Below are positions 8,357 to 16,356 of a stretch of 64,000 nt of DNA, one piece after another. Position numbers and translations under genes: made by a program. The DNA is from Streptomyces pilosus (GTDB taxonomy: Bacteria; Actinomycetota; Actinomycetes; Streptomycetales; Streptomycetaceae), in assembly GCF_014649835.1 (NCBI RefSeq), contig NZ_BMTU01000006.1, positions 124,001-188,000 on the forward strand, in the 5' to 3' direction. Numbering within the stretch: position 1 is the stretch's first letter; each line of letters starts with the position of its first letter. A model generated the notes under the pieces. That model had not been told where the DNA came from, made no database searches, and was given only the letters and a program-made list of their open reading frames with translations.

Positions 8357-9179
8357 GCGGACGAGACGGGCGACGGGAACGGCTGACATGACGGAGGCGT
8401 CCGGGACGGCGGCGGTGACGGGTGCGCGGGAGAGGTTCGCCCCGCCGACGCGGTTCGCCGTGCCCGGCCGTATCGGGGTGGGCCGGCAGGAGGCCTCGGT
8501 GTGGCGGACCGCCACCCTGACCGGCATCCGCCGCGAGACGCCCCGCGTGTCCACCTTCCGGTTCGCCGTGCCCGGCTGGACGGGGCACCTGCCCGGCCAG
8601 CATCTGATGCTGCGGCTGACCGCCGGGGACGGGTACGTGGCGCAGCGCCACTACTCGATCGCGTCGGCGCCGGACGACTCCGGGCACATCGAGCTGACGC
8701 TGGACCACGTCGAGGGCGGTGAGGTCTCGGGCTGGTTCCACACGGTGGCCCGCCCCGGGGACCGGGTCGAGGTGCGGGGCCCGCTCAGCGGCTTCTTCGC
8801 CTGGCCGGCCGACCGGCCCGCGCTGCTGGTGGGCGCGGGGTCCGGGGTGGTCCCGCTGTGGTCGATGGTGCGGCATCACCGGTCGCGGGACATGAGGATG
8901 CCGCTGCGGCTGCTGGTGTCGGCGCGCAGTCCGCGGGATCTGGTCTTCGCGCGGGAGATGCGGGCGGAGACCACACCGGTGTTCACACGGAGCGCGCCGG
9001 CAGGCGTGACCGTGGGCCGCATGACGGCGGACCACCTGGCGCCGTTCATGGAGAAGCAGCCTCCCGCCGGGTGGGAGGCCTACGTGTGCGGCTCCAACTC
9101 CTTCGTCGAGCACGCCTCCCGGCTGCTGGTGGCGGCCGGCCAGCCCGTGGAGCGGATCCGGATCGAGCGCTTCGGCTGA
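8349..9179 (+). CDS. FAD-binding ferredoxin reductase-type oxidoreductase (copy 1)
   Basis: 276 residues from the GTG at 8349; a start at the ATG at 8388 is also possible. The FAD-binding barrel carries R-H-Y-S-I-A-S (flavin and phosphate contacts), followed by the NAD(P) lobe with G-A-G-S-G-V-V-P-L and the C-terminal Y-V-C-G-S-N-S-F-V-E. No 2Fe-2S ferredoxin domain is present. It overlaps the upstream molybdopterin gene by eight bases and is thus translationally coupled; it most likely passes NAD(P)H electrons to that partner. Compared with its paralogue at 32175 it has an N-terminal extension of several tens of residues before the core W-R-T-A-T-L. Confidence 0.88.
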   Translation: MTERTRRATGTADMTEASGTAAVTGARERFAPPTRFAVPGRIGVGRQEASVWRTATLTGIRRETPRVSTFRFAVPGWTGHLPGQHLMLRLTAGDGYVAQRHYSIASAPDDSGHIELTLDHVEGGEVSGWFHTVARPGDRVEVRGPLSGFFAWPADRPALLVGAGSGVVPLWSMVRHHRSRDMRMPLRLLVSARSPRDLVFAREMRAETTPVFTRSAPAGVTVGRMTADHLAPFMEKQPPAGWEAYVCGSNSFVEHASRLLVAAGQPVERIRIERFG

Positions 9180-9329
9180 GCGCCGGCGGCCCGTCCGCCC
9201 GGGGAGTTCGCCGGAAAGGGCTTGCTGGTGCCTTCACCTGCGCTTTCCCTCGAACCCTCTGGCGGCTTTCCGGGTGATCCACGTACGGTGTCATCGCTTC
9301 GCACTGTCTCTTCACGAAGGCGGTCCCTG

Positions 9330-10298
9330 ATGGCCCTGTTCGACCTTCCCCTCGACGAACTGCGCGAGTACCGCAGCGCGTCCACGGCGCCGGAGGACTT
9401 CGACGCGTTCTGGTCCAAGACGCTCGACGAGGCGCGCGAGCACGACCTGGACGCGCGTTTCGAGCCGGTCGACACGGGGCTGTCCACGGTGCGGGTGTTC
9501 GACGTGACGTTCGCCGGGTTCGGCGGTCACCCCGTGAAGGGCTGGCTGACCCTGCCCGCCGGGGCGGACTCCCCGCTGCCGCTGGTGGTCGAGTTCATCG
9601 GGTACGGCGGCGGCCGCGGCCTTCCCCACGAACACCTGCTGTGGGCGTCCACGGGCCGGGCGCACTTCGTGATGGACACCCGCGGACAGGGCAGCGCCTG
9701 GGGCGCCGGCGGCGGCACCGCCGACCCGGTGGGCGGCGCCCCGGCCTACCCCGGGTTCATGACCCGCGGGATCGACGCGCCCGAGCACTACTACTACCGC
9801 CGGGTGTTCACCGACGCCGTGCGCGCGGTCGAGGCGGCACGGTCGCATCCGCTGACCGACGCGAGCCGTACCGTCGCCGTCGGCTCCAGCCAGGGCGGGG
9901 GCATCACCCTCGCGGTGGGCGGGCTGGTGCCCGACCTGGCGGGCGTCGCGCCCGACGTGCCGTTCCTGTGCGACTTCCCGCGGGCGACCACGCTCACCGA
10001 CCGGCACCCCTACCGGGAGATCGGCCTGTACCTGAAGACGCACCGCGGCCGCTTCGACGACGTCCTGCGCACCCTGTCCTACTTCGACGCCGTGCACTTC
10101 GCCGCCCGCGGCCGCGCCCCCGCGCTGTTCTCGGCGGCTCTTGAGGATCAGACCTGCCCGCCCTCGACGGTGTTCGCCGCGTTCCACGCCTGGGCGCACG
10201 AGGACAAGGCCATCGAGGTGTACGACTTCAACGACCACGAGGGCGGCGGGCCGTTCCACGAGGCGGCCAAGCTCCGCTGGATGCGCTCGTACATCTGA
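9330..10298 (+). CDS. CE7-family acetyl xylan esterase / cephalosporin-C deacetylase
   Basis: 322 residues, the normal length for carbohydrate esterase family 7. The ATG at 9330 follows GAAGG. The hydrolase core shows the oxyanion-region motif R-G-Q-G, the nucleophile elbow G-S-S-Q-G-G with S187, the acid region A-L-E-D-Q-T-C-P-P and the catalytic histidine in F-N-D-H-E-G-G-G. CE7 enzymes remove acetyl groups from short xylo-oligosaccharides and other small acetylated substrates and form hexamers in the cytoplasm; there is no signal peptide here. It may be linked to the following GntR regulator, whose dre-like operator lies just downstream of this gene. Confidence 0.92.
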   Translation: MALFDLPLDELREYRSASTAPEDFDAFWSKTLDEAREHDLDARFEPVDTGLSTVRVFDVTFAGFGGHPVKGWLTLPAGADSPLPLVVEFIGYGGGRGLPHEHLLWASTGRAHFVMDTRGQGSAWGAGGGTADPVGGAPAYPGFMTRGIDAPEHYYYRRVFTDAVRAVEAARSHPLTDASRTVAVGSSQGGGITLAVGGLVPDLAGVAPDVPFLCDFPRATTLTDRHPYREIGLYLKTHRGRFDDVLRTLSYFDAVHFAARGRAPALFSAALEDQTCPPSTVFAAFHAWAHEDKAIEVYDFNDHEGGGPFHEAAKLRWMRSYI

Positions 10299-10378
10299 CG
10301 CCGACGGGCCGTCGCGGGGCCGCGTCCGCTCCCGCCGACCGCACGGTTCCGGCCGAACTGCCGGACCGCTCTTCCCTG

Positions 10379-10394
10379 CTGGTGTAGACCAATG
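10379..10394. promoter_or_regulatory. dre-like operator (DasR/GntR-type site)
   Basis: The core TGGTGTAGACCA (10380-10391) differs at one base from the palindromic DasR-type site TGGTCTAGACCA and is flanked on the left by C as in the known consensus. It lies about 62 bases upstream of the ATG of a HutC-type GntR regulator, so it could be bound by that regulator, by a genome-encoded DasR, or by both. One half-site is perfect, the other carries the mismatch. Confidence 0.6.
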
Positions 10395-10455
10395 GTAGAT
10401 GTGGTGGCGCAACGAGCCCGAGCGGCTACGGACCGTCATCACCAGGAGGCGCGGC

Positions 10456-11199
10456 ATGGCCCGCACCACCCCGCAATCCCACCCGCTGACCGAGGGGGAG
10501 CCCCTCTACCGCAGGATCGCCGCGCAGTTGCTCGGCGAACTGCACGACGGGACCACTCCGCCCGGCGAACGCCTGCCAGGCGAACGGCAGTTGGCCGAAC
10601 ACTTCGGGGTCAGCCGGGAGACCGTCCGGCAGGCGCTGCAGTTGCTGCGCCGGGAGGGGCTGGTCGCCACCGACCGGCGGGGCAGCCATGCCGCGCTGCC
10701 CGGCCTCCCGGTGGGGACACCGGCCTCCGACGGCTTCCCTCTCGGCTCCGGGCGCGCCGGCCGGGGCGCGGTGACCCGGGCCGGCGTCGCCTGGGAGGTA
10801 CCACCGCCCGCGCACGCCGAGGCGCTGGGGGTGGCGCCCGGCCGGCCGACGCTGATGCACCGCTACCGGTCGGCTTCGGCGGACGGGCGGGAACTGCGCA
10901 CGGCAGTGACATCGTTTTCCCCCGTGGCGCTCGCGGAGGTCGGGGAGCTCGCCCGCTACCGCGACCGGGCCGACGGCACCGGAGCCGCGGAACTGCGGCG
11001 GACCTACGACTGGATGCGCCGGGCGGGCCTGACCCTGCACCACCGGGACACGATCACGCCGATCGCGGGGACGCCGGCGGTCCGGGTCACCCGACGGGTG
11101 CACGACCAGTACGCGCGTCCGCTGGAGATCACCGAACTCGTCATGGACGCGCAACAGGACGTCCTGGTCTACGAGTTCACCGTACCGGCCGCGGTCTGA
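10456..11199 (+). CDS. GntR-family (HutC/UTRA) transcriptional regulator
   Basis: 247 residues from the ATG at 10456, which follows the excellent ribosome binding site AGGAGG. The winged helix occupies about residues 15-80 (P-L-Y-R-R-I-A, then L-P-G-E-R-Q-L-A-E-H-F-G-V-S-R-E-T-V-R-Q-A). The C-terminal ~150 residues form a UTRA effector domain, which binds sugar phosphates or similar small molecules in HutC-type regulators. The gene is preceded by a dre-like palindrome, fitting the DasR branch, and by the acetyl esterase gene on the same strand. A role in control of carbohydrate or amino-sugar uptake is plausible but not shown. Confidence 0.9.
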   Translation: MARTTPQSHPLTEGEPLYRRIAAQLLGELHDGTTPPGERLPGERQLAEHFGVSRETVRQALQLLRREGLVATDRRGSHAALPGLPVGTPASDGFPLGSGRAGRGAVTRAGVAWEVPPPAHAEALGVAPGRPTLMHRYRSASADGRELRTAVTSFSPVALAEVGELARYRDRADGTGAAELRRTYDWMRRAGLTLHHRDTITPIAGTPAVRVTRRVHDQYARPLEITELVMDAQQDVLVYEFTVPAAV

Positions 11200-11247
11200 G
11201 CCCGGCTGCCCGGCGCCCGCCCGCACCCGGCGCCCGTCGGGCACCCG

Positions 11248-11976
11248 CTACCCCGCCGCCCGCTCCGCGACCACCAGCCGCACCTTCGGGCTGCCGTCGG
11301 ACCGCCGCCCGAACTCGGTCAGGGGCCAGAACCGCACCGTGAATCCGGCCCAGATCAGCTCGCGCCACATCTCGCCGAAGCGGAAACCCCGGTAGTACAT
11401 GACGAACGGCGGCCGCCACACCGCGTTGCGCACCCGCATGACCGCGTCGAACCCCCACAGCAGCCCGTACGTGTACGAGCCCGGCCGTGGCGGCGCGACG
11501 ACGGGGAAGACGAAGCGCCCGCCCGGCCGCAGCACCGAGTGCACCTGCCCGAACAGCCCCGGCAGTTCCTCCGGCAGGAAGTGCCCGAAGGCGCCGAAGC
11601 TCGTCACGAGGTCGAAGTCCCGGCCGAACGGCAGGTCCCGTGCGTCCGCCCGCGCCCAGGTGACCGGCGGTCCCGGCGGCCGCGTACGGGCCCGTGCCAC
11701 GTCCAGCATGCCCGCGCTGAAGTCCAGGCCGGTGACGCTCTCGTCGCACACCTGCCGCAGCACGTCGACGCCCGCCCCGGTGCCGCAGCACAGGTCGAGT
11801 CCCGTGCCGAACGGTCCCGCCCGCCGCAGCGCCGCCTCCGTGGCGTCGAGGACCGAGTCCGGCGTGCGGAAGGGGGTGTGGTCGAATTTCGGCGCGAGGA
11901 GGTCGTAGCCACGCTCCACGGACGACAGCGCCTGGACGGCGAGCTCACGCAGGCGAGGGCCTTCGGGGCTGAACAT
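11248..11976 (-). CDS. Class I SAM-dependent methyltransferase
   Basis: 242 residues. The SAM-binding motif G-L-D-L-C-C-G-T-G-A-G (about 59-69) is followed by V-T-G-L-D-F-S (acidic ribose contact) and the later D-L-V-T-S-F-G-A-F-G-H motif, a Methyltransf_11/25-type domain. The C-terminal part has aromatic-rich stretches around W-R-P-P-F-V-M-Y-Y-R-G-F-R. No substrate can be deduced. The start codon lies inside a tandem 29-bp duplication whose upstream copy supplies the purine-rich GAAGG that serves as the ribosome binding site. Confidence 0.87.
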   Translation of the reverse strand: MFSPEGPRLRELAVQALSSVERGYDLLAPKFDHTPFRTPDSVLDATEAALRRAGPFGTGLDLCCGTGAGVDVLRQVCDESVTGLDFSAGMLDVARARTRPPGPPVTWARADARDLPFGRDFDLVTSFGAFGHFLPEELPGLFGQVHSVLRPGGRFVFPVVAPPRPGSYTYGLLWGFDAVMRVRNAVWRPPFVMYYRGFRFGEMWRELIWAGFTVRFWPLTEFGRRSDGSPKVRLVVAERAAG

Positions 11977-12017
11977 CGGCTCAGCCTACCTTCGGGGCTG
12001 GACATCGGCTCGGCCTG
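11960..12017. repeat. Tandem 29-bp duplication spanning a methyltransferase start
   Basis: Copies at 11960-11988 and 11989-12017 differ at three positions. The proximal copy holds the start codon and the first codons of the methyltransferase; the distal copy carries the same ATG-like segment in another frame (29 is not a multiple of three), so only the proximal ATG leads into the full protein. Confidence 0.85.
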
Positions 12018-12133
12018 GAGGAGGACCGCGTCGGGAGCGCTCCGCGGCACCGGCGTGCGGCATCCGGGTGCTCGGCGGACCGCTCCGGCCGGGGCACCGC
12101 GGGGTTCCGGGGTGCCGTTCCTACGTTTGCAGT

Positions 12134-13297
12134 ATGACTATCGGATTTGCTTCACGGGTGGCTGGGCCGGCCTGCGCGCTCTGCACGACGGGCCTGCTCG
12201 TGCTGGCACCGGCCGCGGCCGCCACCGGTGCGGGAGTGGATCCCGGGCCGCGGGCGAGGCCCGCGGCCGCCTCGCTGCTGTACCGGCCGGGCACGCACGT
12301 CCGCCCGCACCCCGGAACGCCCGAGGTCCCGGATCTGTCCGCCCGCTCGTGGCTGATCGCCGACGCCCGCACCGGTGAGGTGCTGGCGGCACGCGACGCG
12401 CACCGCAGACTGCCGCCCGCCAGCACCCTCAAGACCCTCTTCGCCCTCACCGTGCTGCCGGCCCTGCCGTCCGGCATCCGGCACCGGGTCGGCGCCGAGG
12501 AGCTGCAGGGCGTCGGCCCCGGCAGCAGCCTCGTCGGAGTGGCGGAGAACCGGACGTACCGGGTGGCCGACCTGTGGAACGGGGTCTTCCTCAGCTCCGG
12601 CAACGACGCCGTGCGGGTGCTGGCCGAGCTGACCGGCGGCTGGCGGGCCACCGCCGAACGGATGCAGGCCAAGGCCCGCGCCCTGGGCGCCCGCGACACC
12701 CGGGTGAAGTCGCCCGACGGCTACGACGCCCCCGGGCAGGTGTCGTCCGCCTTCGACCTGGCCGTGTTCGGCCGGGCCGGGCTGCGCAACCCCGAGTTCG
12801 CGCGGTACTGCGCGCTGCGGGAGGCGCGGTTCCCCGGACGCGACGGCGGCACCTACGGAATCGTCAACACCAACCGGCTGCTCACCGGCGCGGACGGCGT
12901 CGCGCCCTACCGGGGCCTGATCGGGATCAAGAACGGCTACACCAGCGGCGCCGGGAACACCCTGGTGGCGGCCGCGCGGCGCGAGGGACGCACACTGGTG
13001 GCGACGGTCATGAACCCCCGCTCGGGCGACGGGTGGGCGGTGTACGAGGAGACGCGCTCGCTGCTGGACTGGGGTTTCGGGGCGGCCGGGCGGGTCGACC
13101 CGGTGGGGTCGCTGGACGCCCTGCGGGCCGGACCGCTGCGGGGACCGGAGGCGGAGTCCGCGGCGGTGCCGGCCGCCCGGCGGGAGGAGGACCCGGGCCG
13201 GCCGGTGTCCTGGACGATCGCCGGCGCCGCCCTGCTGGGCGGGGCGGGGACGGCGTTGTTCCTGCGGCTGAGGTGGGGTCCGGTGCCGACGGGCTGA
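12134..13297 (+). CDS. D-alanyl-D-alanine carboxypeptidase (peptidase S11)
   Basis: 387 residues from the ATG at 12134. A hydrophobic signal peptide ends near residue 33. The penicillin-binding motifs are S97-T-L-K100 (nucleophile and base), S-G-N in S-S-G-N-D-A-V-R, and K-N-G in the place of the usual K-T-G. A single C-terminal membrane segment (about 357-378) anchors the enzyme to the outer face of the membrane. Class C low-molecular-mass PBPs of this kind trim the terminal D-Ala of peptidoglycan pentapeptides. The K-N-G variant may alter substrate or beta-lactam affinity. The gene stands alone, with the convergent glutaminase ending 15 bp downstream. Confidence 0.9.
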   Translation: MTIGFASRVAGPACALCTTGLLVLAPAAAATGAGVDPGPRARPAAASLLYRPGTHVRPHPGTPEVPDLSARSWLIADARTGEVLAARDAHRRLPPASTLKTLFALTVLPALPSGIRHRVGAEELQGVGPGSSLVGVAENRTYRVADLWNGVFLSSGNDAVRVLAELTGGWRATAERMQAKARALGARDTRVKSPDGYDAPGQVSSAFDLAVFGRAGLRNPEFARYCALREARFPGRDGGTYGIVNTNRLLTGADGVAPYRGLIGIKNGYTSGAGNTLVAAARREGRTLVATVMNPRSGDGWAVYEETRSLLDWGFGAAGRVDPVGSLDALRAGPLRGPEAESAAVPAARREEDPGRPVSWTIAGAALLGGAGTALFLRLRWGPVPTG

Positions 13298-13311
13298 CCG
13301 CGGGGCGGGGG

Positions 13312-14241
13312 TCAGAAGACGGACAGGCCGGTGAGGGTGGTGAAGCGGTCCAGGGCGGCGACGCCGGACACCGAGTTGCCCCGCTCGTCCAGTCCCGGCC
13401 CCCACACGCACAGGGTGCAGCGGCCCGGGACGACGGCGATGATCCCGCCGCCGACCCCGCTCTTGCCGGGCAGGCCCACCCGGTAGGCGAAGTCACCGGC
13501 CGCGTCGTACGTACCGCAGGTCAGCATGACGGCGTTGACCTGCTTGGCCTGGCTGCGGCTGAGCAGCCGGCTGCCGTCGGCGCGGACGCCGTGCCGGGCG
13601 AGGAAGCCGGTCGCCAGGGCCAGGTCGGCGCAGGACGCGGCGACGGAGCACTGCCGGAAGTACTGGTCCAGCAGGACCGGCACCGGGCTGGCGATGTTGC
13701 CGTAGGACGCCATGAAGTGGGCCAGGGCGGCGTTCCGGTCGCCGTGGGCGTCCTCGGAGGCGGCGACGTCCAGGTCGAAGGCGAGCCCGGGGTTGCCGCT
13801 CTCGGTGCGCAGGAAGGTGAGCAGCTCAGCGGCCGCGTCACCGGTACGGGTGTGCAGGCGGTCGGTGACGACCAGCGCGCCCGCGTTGATGAACGGGTTG
13901 CGCGGGATGCCGCCCTCGTACTCCAGCTGCACCAGGGAGTTGAAGGGGTTGCCGGAGGGTTCGCGCCCGACGTGCTCCCACAGGGCGTCGCCCTCCCGGG
14001 CGAGGTCCAGGGCCAGGGTGAACACCTTGGTGACGGACTGCGCCGAGAAGGGCGTGCGCCACTCCCCCACCCCGTACACCGTGCCGTCCGGCTCGGCGAC
14101 GGCCATGCCGAAGCGTGCCGGGTCGCAGGCCGCGAGCGCCGGGATGTAACCGGCGGGGCGGCCGCGGTCCGGCATCCGCCCGATGTCCTCGGCGATGCGC
14201 TCCAGGACCGGCTGAAAGGTCATCGACGACGTCATGATCAC
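13312..14241 (-). CDS. glsA: Glutaminase
   Basis: 309 residues, the standard size. The beta-lactamase-like fold carries the catalytic S69-V-T-K72 within P-F-S-A-Q-S-V-T-K-V-F-T-L. Family blocks F-N-S-L, R-N-P-F-I-N-A-G-A and the glycine-rich P-G-K-S-G-V-G-G-G-I are all present. The enzyme hydrolyses glutamine to glutamate and ammonia in the cytoplasm. There is no C-terminal STAS or ankyrin extension. Two in-frame ATGs lie within the first three codons; the distal one at 14241 is used here. The neighbouring asparaginase operon is on the same strand and ends about 105 bp upstream, so amide-nitrogen metabolism genes are clustered. Confidence 0.94.
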   Translation of the reverse strand: MIMTSSMTFQPVLERIAEDIGRMPDRGRPAGYIPALAACDPARFGMAVAEPDGTVYGVGEWRTPFSAQSVTKVFTLALDLAREGDALWEHVGREPSGNPFNSLVQLEYEGGIPRNPFINAGALVVTDRLHTRTGDAAAELLTFLRTESGNPGLAFDLDVAASEDAHGDRNAALAHFMASYGNIASPVPVLLDQYFRQCSVAASCADLALATGFLARHGVRADGSRLLSRSQAKQVNAVMLTCGTYDAAGDFAYRVGLPGKSGVGGGIIAVVPGRCTLCVWGPGLDERGNSVSGVAALDRFTTLTGLSVF

Positions 14242-14347
14242 CCTTGTTCAGGAGGTGTCCGGACCCTTCTCCCCGAAGGGCCCGGTGCGGGGCGCGACCG
14301 CGCGACGGTCCGCCGGGGGCGGGAGGACCCGGCCCGCGGCACGGACG

Positions 14348-15364
14348 TCACGCGCAGGCCGACGCCGCCACCGGATCGAGCGCCGGCACCGGGCGTACCT
14401 CGCCGACCGGCCGCCCGCCCCCGAGCAGCGGCTCCCCGGCGAACGCCGCGAGCGACGGGGCGTCCACGCCCGCGCGTGCCAGCGCCCCCGCGGTCACCGG
14501 GACGCGCGCCCGGGACGCGCCGTCCGCGATCTTCACGGCGACGGCGCGGCCGTCGGGCAGGGCGGCGACCTGCACGCCCTCGAAGCCGTCCTTGGCGAGC
14601 AGTCCGGGGACGGCCCGCATCAGCGCGGCCACGTCACGGCCGGAGCCGGAGGCCATCTCGGCGTGCTCGCGCATCGCGTCGGCGACGCGGGCCTCGGGGG
14701 TGCCGGGCGCGGCCGTGGTGAGCCGGGCCGCGGCGACGGCGAGACCGCGCAGGGAGACCGCGAACAGGGGCGCGCCGCAGCCGTCCACGGTGACCGTGGC
14801 GACCCGCTGCCCGGTGAGGTCCTCGACGATCTCCGCGATCGCCTGCTGGAGGGGGTGGGCGGGGTCCAGGTAGCCGTCGAGGGACCAGCCGTTCAGCCGG
14901 GCCGTGTACAGCATGGCGGCGTGCTTGCCGGAGCAGTTGTGGGCGAGCCGGGACGGCGGCCGGCCCTCGCGCACCCAGGTGTCGCGGACGGCCGGGCCGA
15001 ACGGCAGGTCGGGGATGTTGCGGAGGTGGTCCTCGGTCAGTCCGGCCCGTTCCAGGATGCGCCGGGTGCCGGACAGGTGGCGCTGCTCGCCGGAGTGGCT
15101 GGCCGCGGCGAGCGACAGCAGCGCGCCGTCGAGAGGGAGCCCGGCGCGGAGCATGGCCACCGCCTGGAGGGGCTTGAGCGCCGAGCGCGGATAGCAGGCC
15201 GCCTCGATGTCGCCGAGCTCGAAACGGACGTCGCCGCCGGCGTCGAGGACGACGACGGAGCCGTGGTGGACGCCTTCGACGACCCCGCCGCGTATCAGGT
15301 GGGCGACGGGGGCGTGGAAGGGCGCGCGGATCGGGGGCGGGTCCGCGGGGAGGCTGCTGTACAT
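14348..15364 (-). CDS. Asparaginase (PF06089-type, plant/Rhizobium II class)
   Basis: 338 residues from the ATG at 15364. The sequence follows the PF06089 family: an early E-G-V-H-H-G-S-V-V-V-L, the serine/lysine pair in Y-P-R-S-A-L-K-P-L-Q, A-S-H-S-G-E, and N-C-S-G-K-H-A-A-M. These enzymes hydrolyse L-asparagine with a serine-lysine mechanism related to beta-lactamases, unlike the E. coli AnsA/AnsB fold. The start overlaps the stop codon of the upstream FCD regulator by one base (TGATG), so the pair is translationally coupled and the regulator very likely controls this enzyme. Confidence 0.9.
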   Translation of the reverse strand: MYSSLPADPPPIRAPFHAPVAHLIRGGVVEGVHHGSVVVLDAGGDVRFELGDIEAACYPRSALKPLQAVAMLRAGLPLDGALLSLAAASHSGEQRHLSGTRRILERAGLTEDHLRNIPDLPFGPAVRDTWVREGRPPSRLAHNCSGKHAAMLYTARLNGWSLDGYLDPAHPLQQAIAEIVEDLTGQRVATVTVDGCGAPLFAVSLRGLAVAAARLTTAAPGTPEARVADAMREHAEMASGSGRDVAALMRAVPGLLAKDGFEGVQVAALPDGRAVAVKIADGASRARVPVTAGALARAGVDAPSLAAFAGEPLLGGGRPVGEVRPVPALDPVAASACA

Positions 15365-16086
15365 CACACTGCCTGGGGTCGGTCGTGGTGCGGTGTCGGG
15401 CGCACGATGTGGGTGAGGGTGTTCTCGACGCGGTCGAGGTGGTGGGTCATGGCGTCCACCGCGTCGCGCTCGGAGCCGCTGGTCAGCGCGTCCAGGATGG
15501 CCCGGTGCTCGCGGTCGGACTGCTCGCGGCGGTCGCCGAGTTCGTTGAGGAACGCGGACTGGCGGGCCAGTGCGTCCCGGATCTCCTCGATGACCCGCCG
15601 GAACACCGGATTCCGGGCGGCCTCGGCGACGGCCAGGTGGAACAGGGCGTCCATCGCCACCCACACGGTGGTATCGCTCTCCCGCTCCATCCGGTCCAGG
15701 AGATGCGCCAGGCGGTCCAGGTTCTCCGGGGTGCGGCGCCGGGCGGCGTACCCGGCAGCGGGGATCTCGATGTGCCGGCGCACCTCCATCAGGTCGCCGG
15801 CCGCGTAGTCGCCGAAGGTGGGGTCCTGCACGGCGTCGGCCACGACGAACGTGCCCCGGCCCGTCCGGGAGACGGTCAGGCCCATGGCCTGCAGCGCCCG
15901 CAGGGACTCGCGCAGCACCGGCCGGGAGACCTCCAGGGTGCGGCACAGCTCCGCCTCGGAGGGCAGCTTGTCCCCGATGGCGTACTCACCGCGCTCTATG
16001 GCTCCGCGGAGGTGGGCGAGCACCGCCTCCATCGCGCTGACGCGCCGCGGGGCCCCACCTCCTGTCTGGCTGTCTGACAGGTTCAC
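15364..16086 (-). CDS. FadR/GntR-family regulator with FCD domain
   Basis: 240 residues from the GTG at 16086; an upstream in-frame start at 16140 would add 18 residues without homology. The winged helix (about 20-85) contains I-G-D-K-L-P-S-E-A-E-L-C-R-T-L-E-V-S-R-P-V-L-R-E-S-L. The FCD domain follows, with the metal-site type pattern D-A-L-F-H-L-A-V-A-E-A-A-R-N-P and a C-terminal H-H-L-D-R-V-E. FCD regulators usually bind carboxylic acids. Its coupling to the asparaginase suggests that aspartate, asparagine or a relative is the effector. An imperfect palindrome at the very start of the gene could be its own operator. Confidence 0.9.
   Translation of the reverse strand: MNLSDSQTGGGAPRRVSAMEAVLAHLRGAIERGEYAIGDKLPSEAELCRTLEVSRPVLRESLRALQAMGLTVSRTGRGTFVVADAVQDPTFGDYAAGDLMEVRRHIEIPAAGYAARRRTPENLDRLAHLLDRMERESDTTVWVAMDALFHLAVAEAARNPVFRRVIEEIRDALARQSAFLNELGDRREQSDREHRAILDALTSGSERDAVDAMTHHLDRVENTLTHIVRPTPHHDRPQAV
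16061..16081. promoter_or_regulatory. Imperfect palindrome at the start of the FCD regulator gene
   Basis: Half-sites CCTGTC (16061-16066) and GACAGG (16076-16081) frame a nine-base centre, giving a 21-bp dyad that falls within the first codons of the regulator if the GTG at 16086 is the start. FCD regulators often repress their own operon from such dyads. The location in the coding start is unusual for a promoter operator, so the assignment is tentative. Confidence 0.4.
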
Positions 16087-16356
16087 CCGCCGATCGTGAG
16101 TCCCGCGCGGCAGCGCTGTCAAGGCGGGGCGGGGTGACACGTACCGGCGAGGCCGGCGGCCGACCGACCCGGTTCGTCACCAGGACCGCGGCACCCTACC
16201 CCATGACCTTCCCGCGCACCGGGCTTCACAGAACCTCCATCACGGAGCTCGGTGCGTACTACAGTCATCTCGGCGCGACTCGTCATCCCGTGTCGCGCAG
16301 AGGGGCGGATGATGCGGGATCGTCCACATGCCCTGGGTACGCCGTTGGGGGGCTCT

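Noticed and set aside
16252..16356. Longer N-terminus for the TerD-nuclease protein from 16252
   Set aside because: The extra residues have no TerD similarity, and the GTG at 16357 has a proper ribosome binding site.
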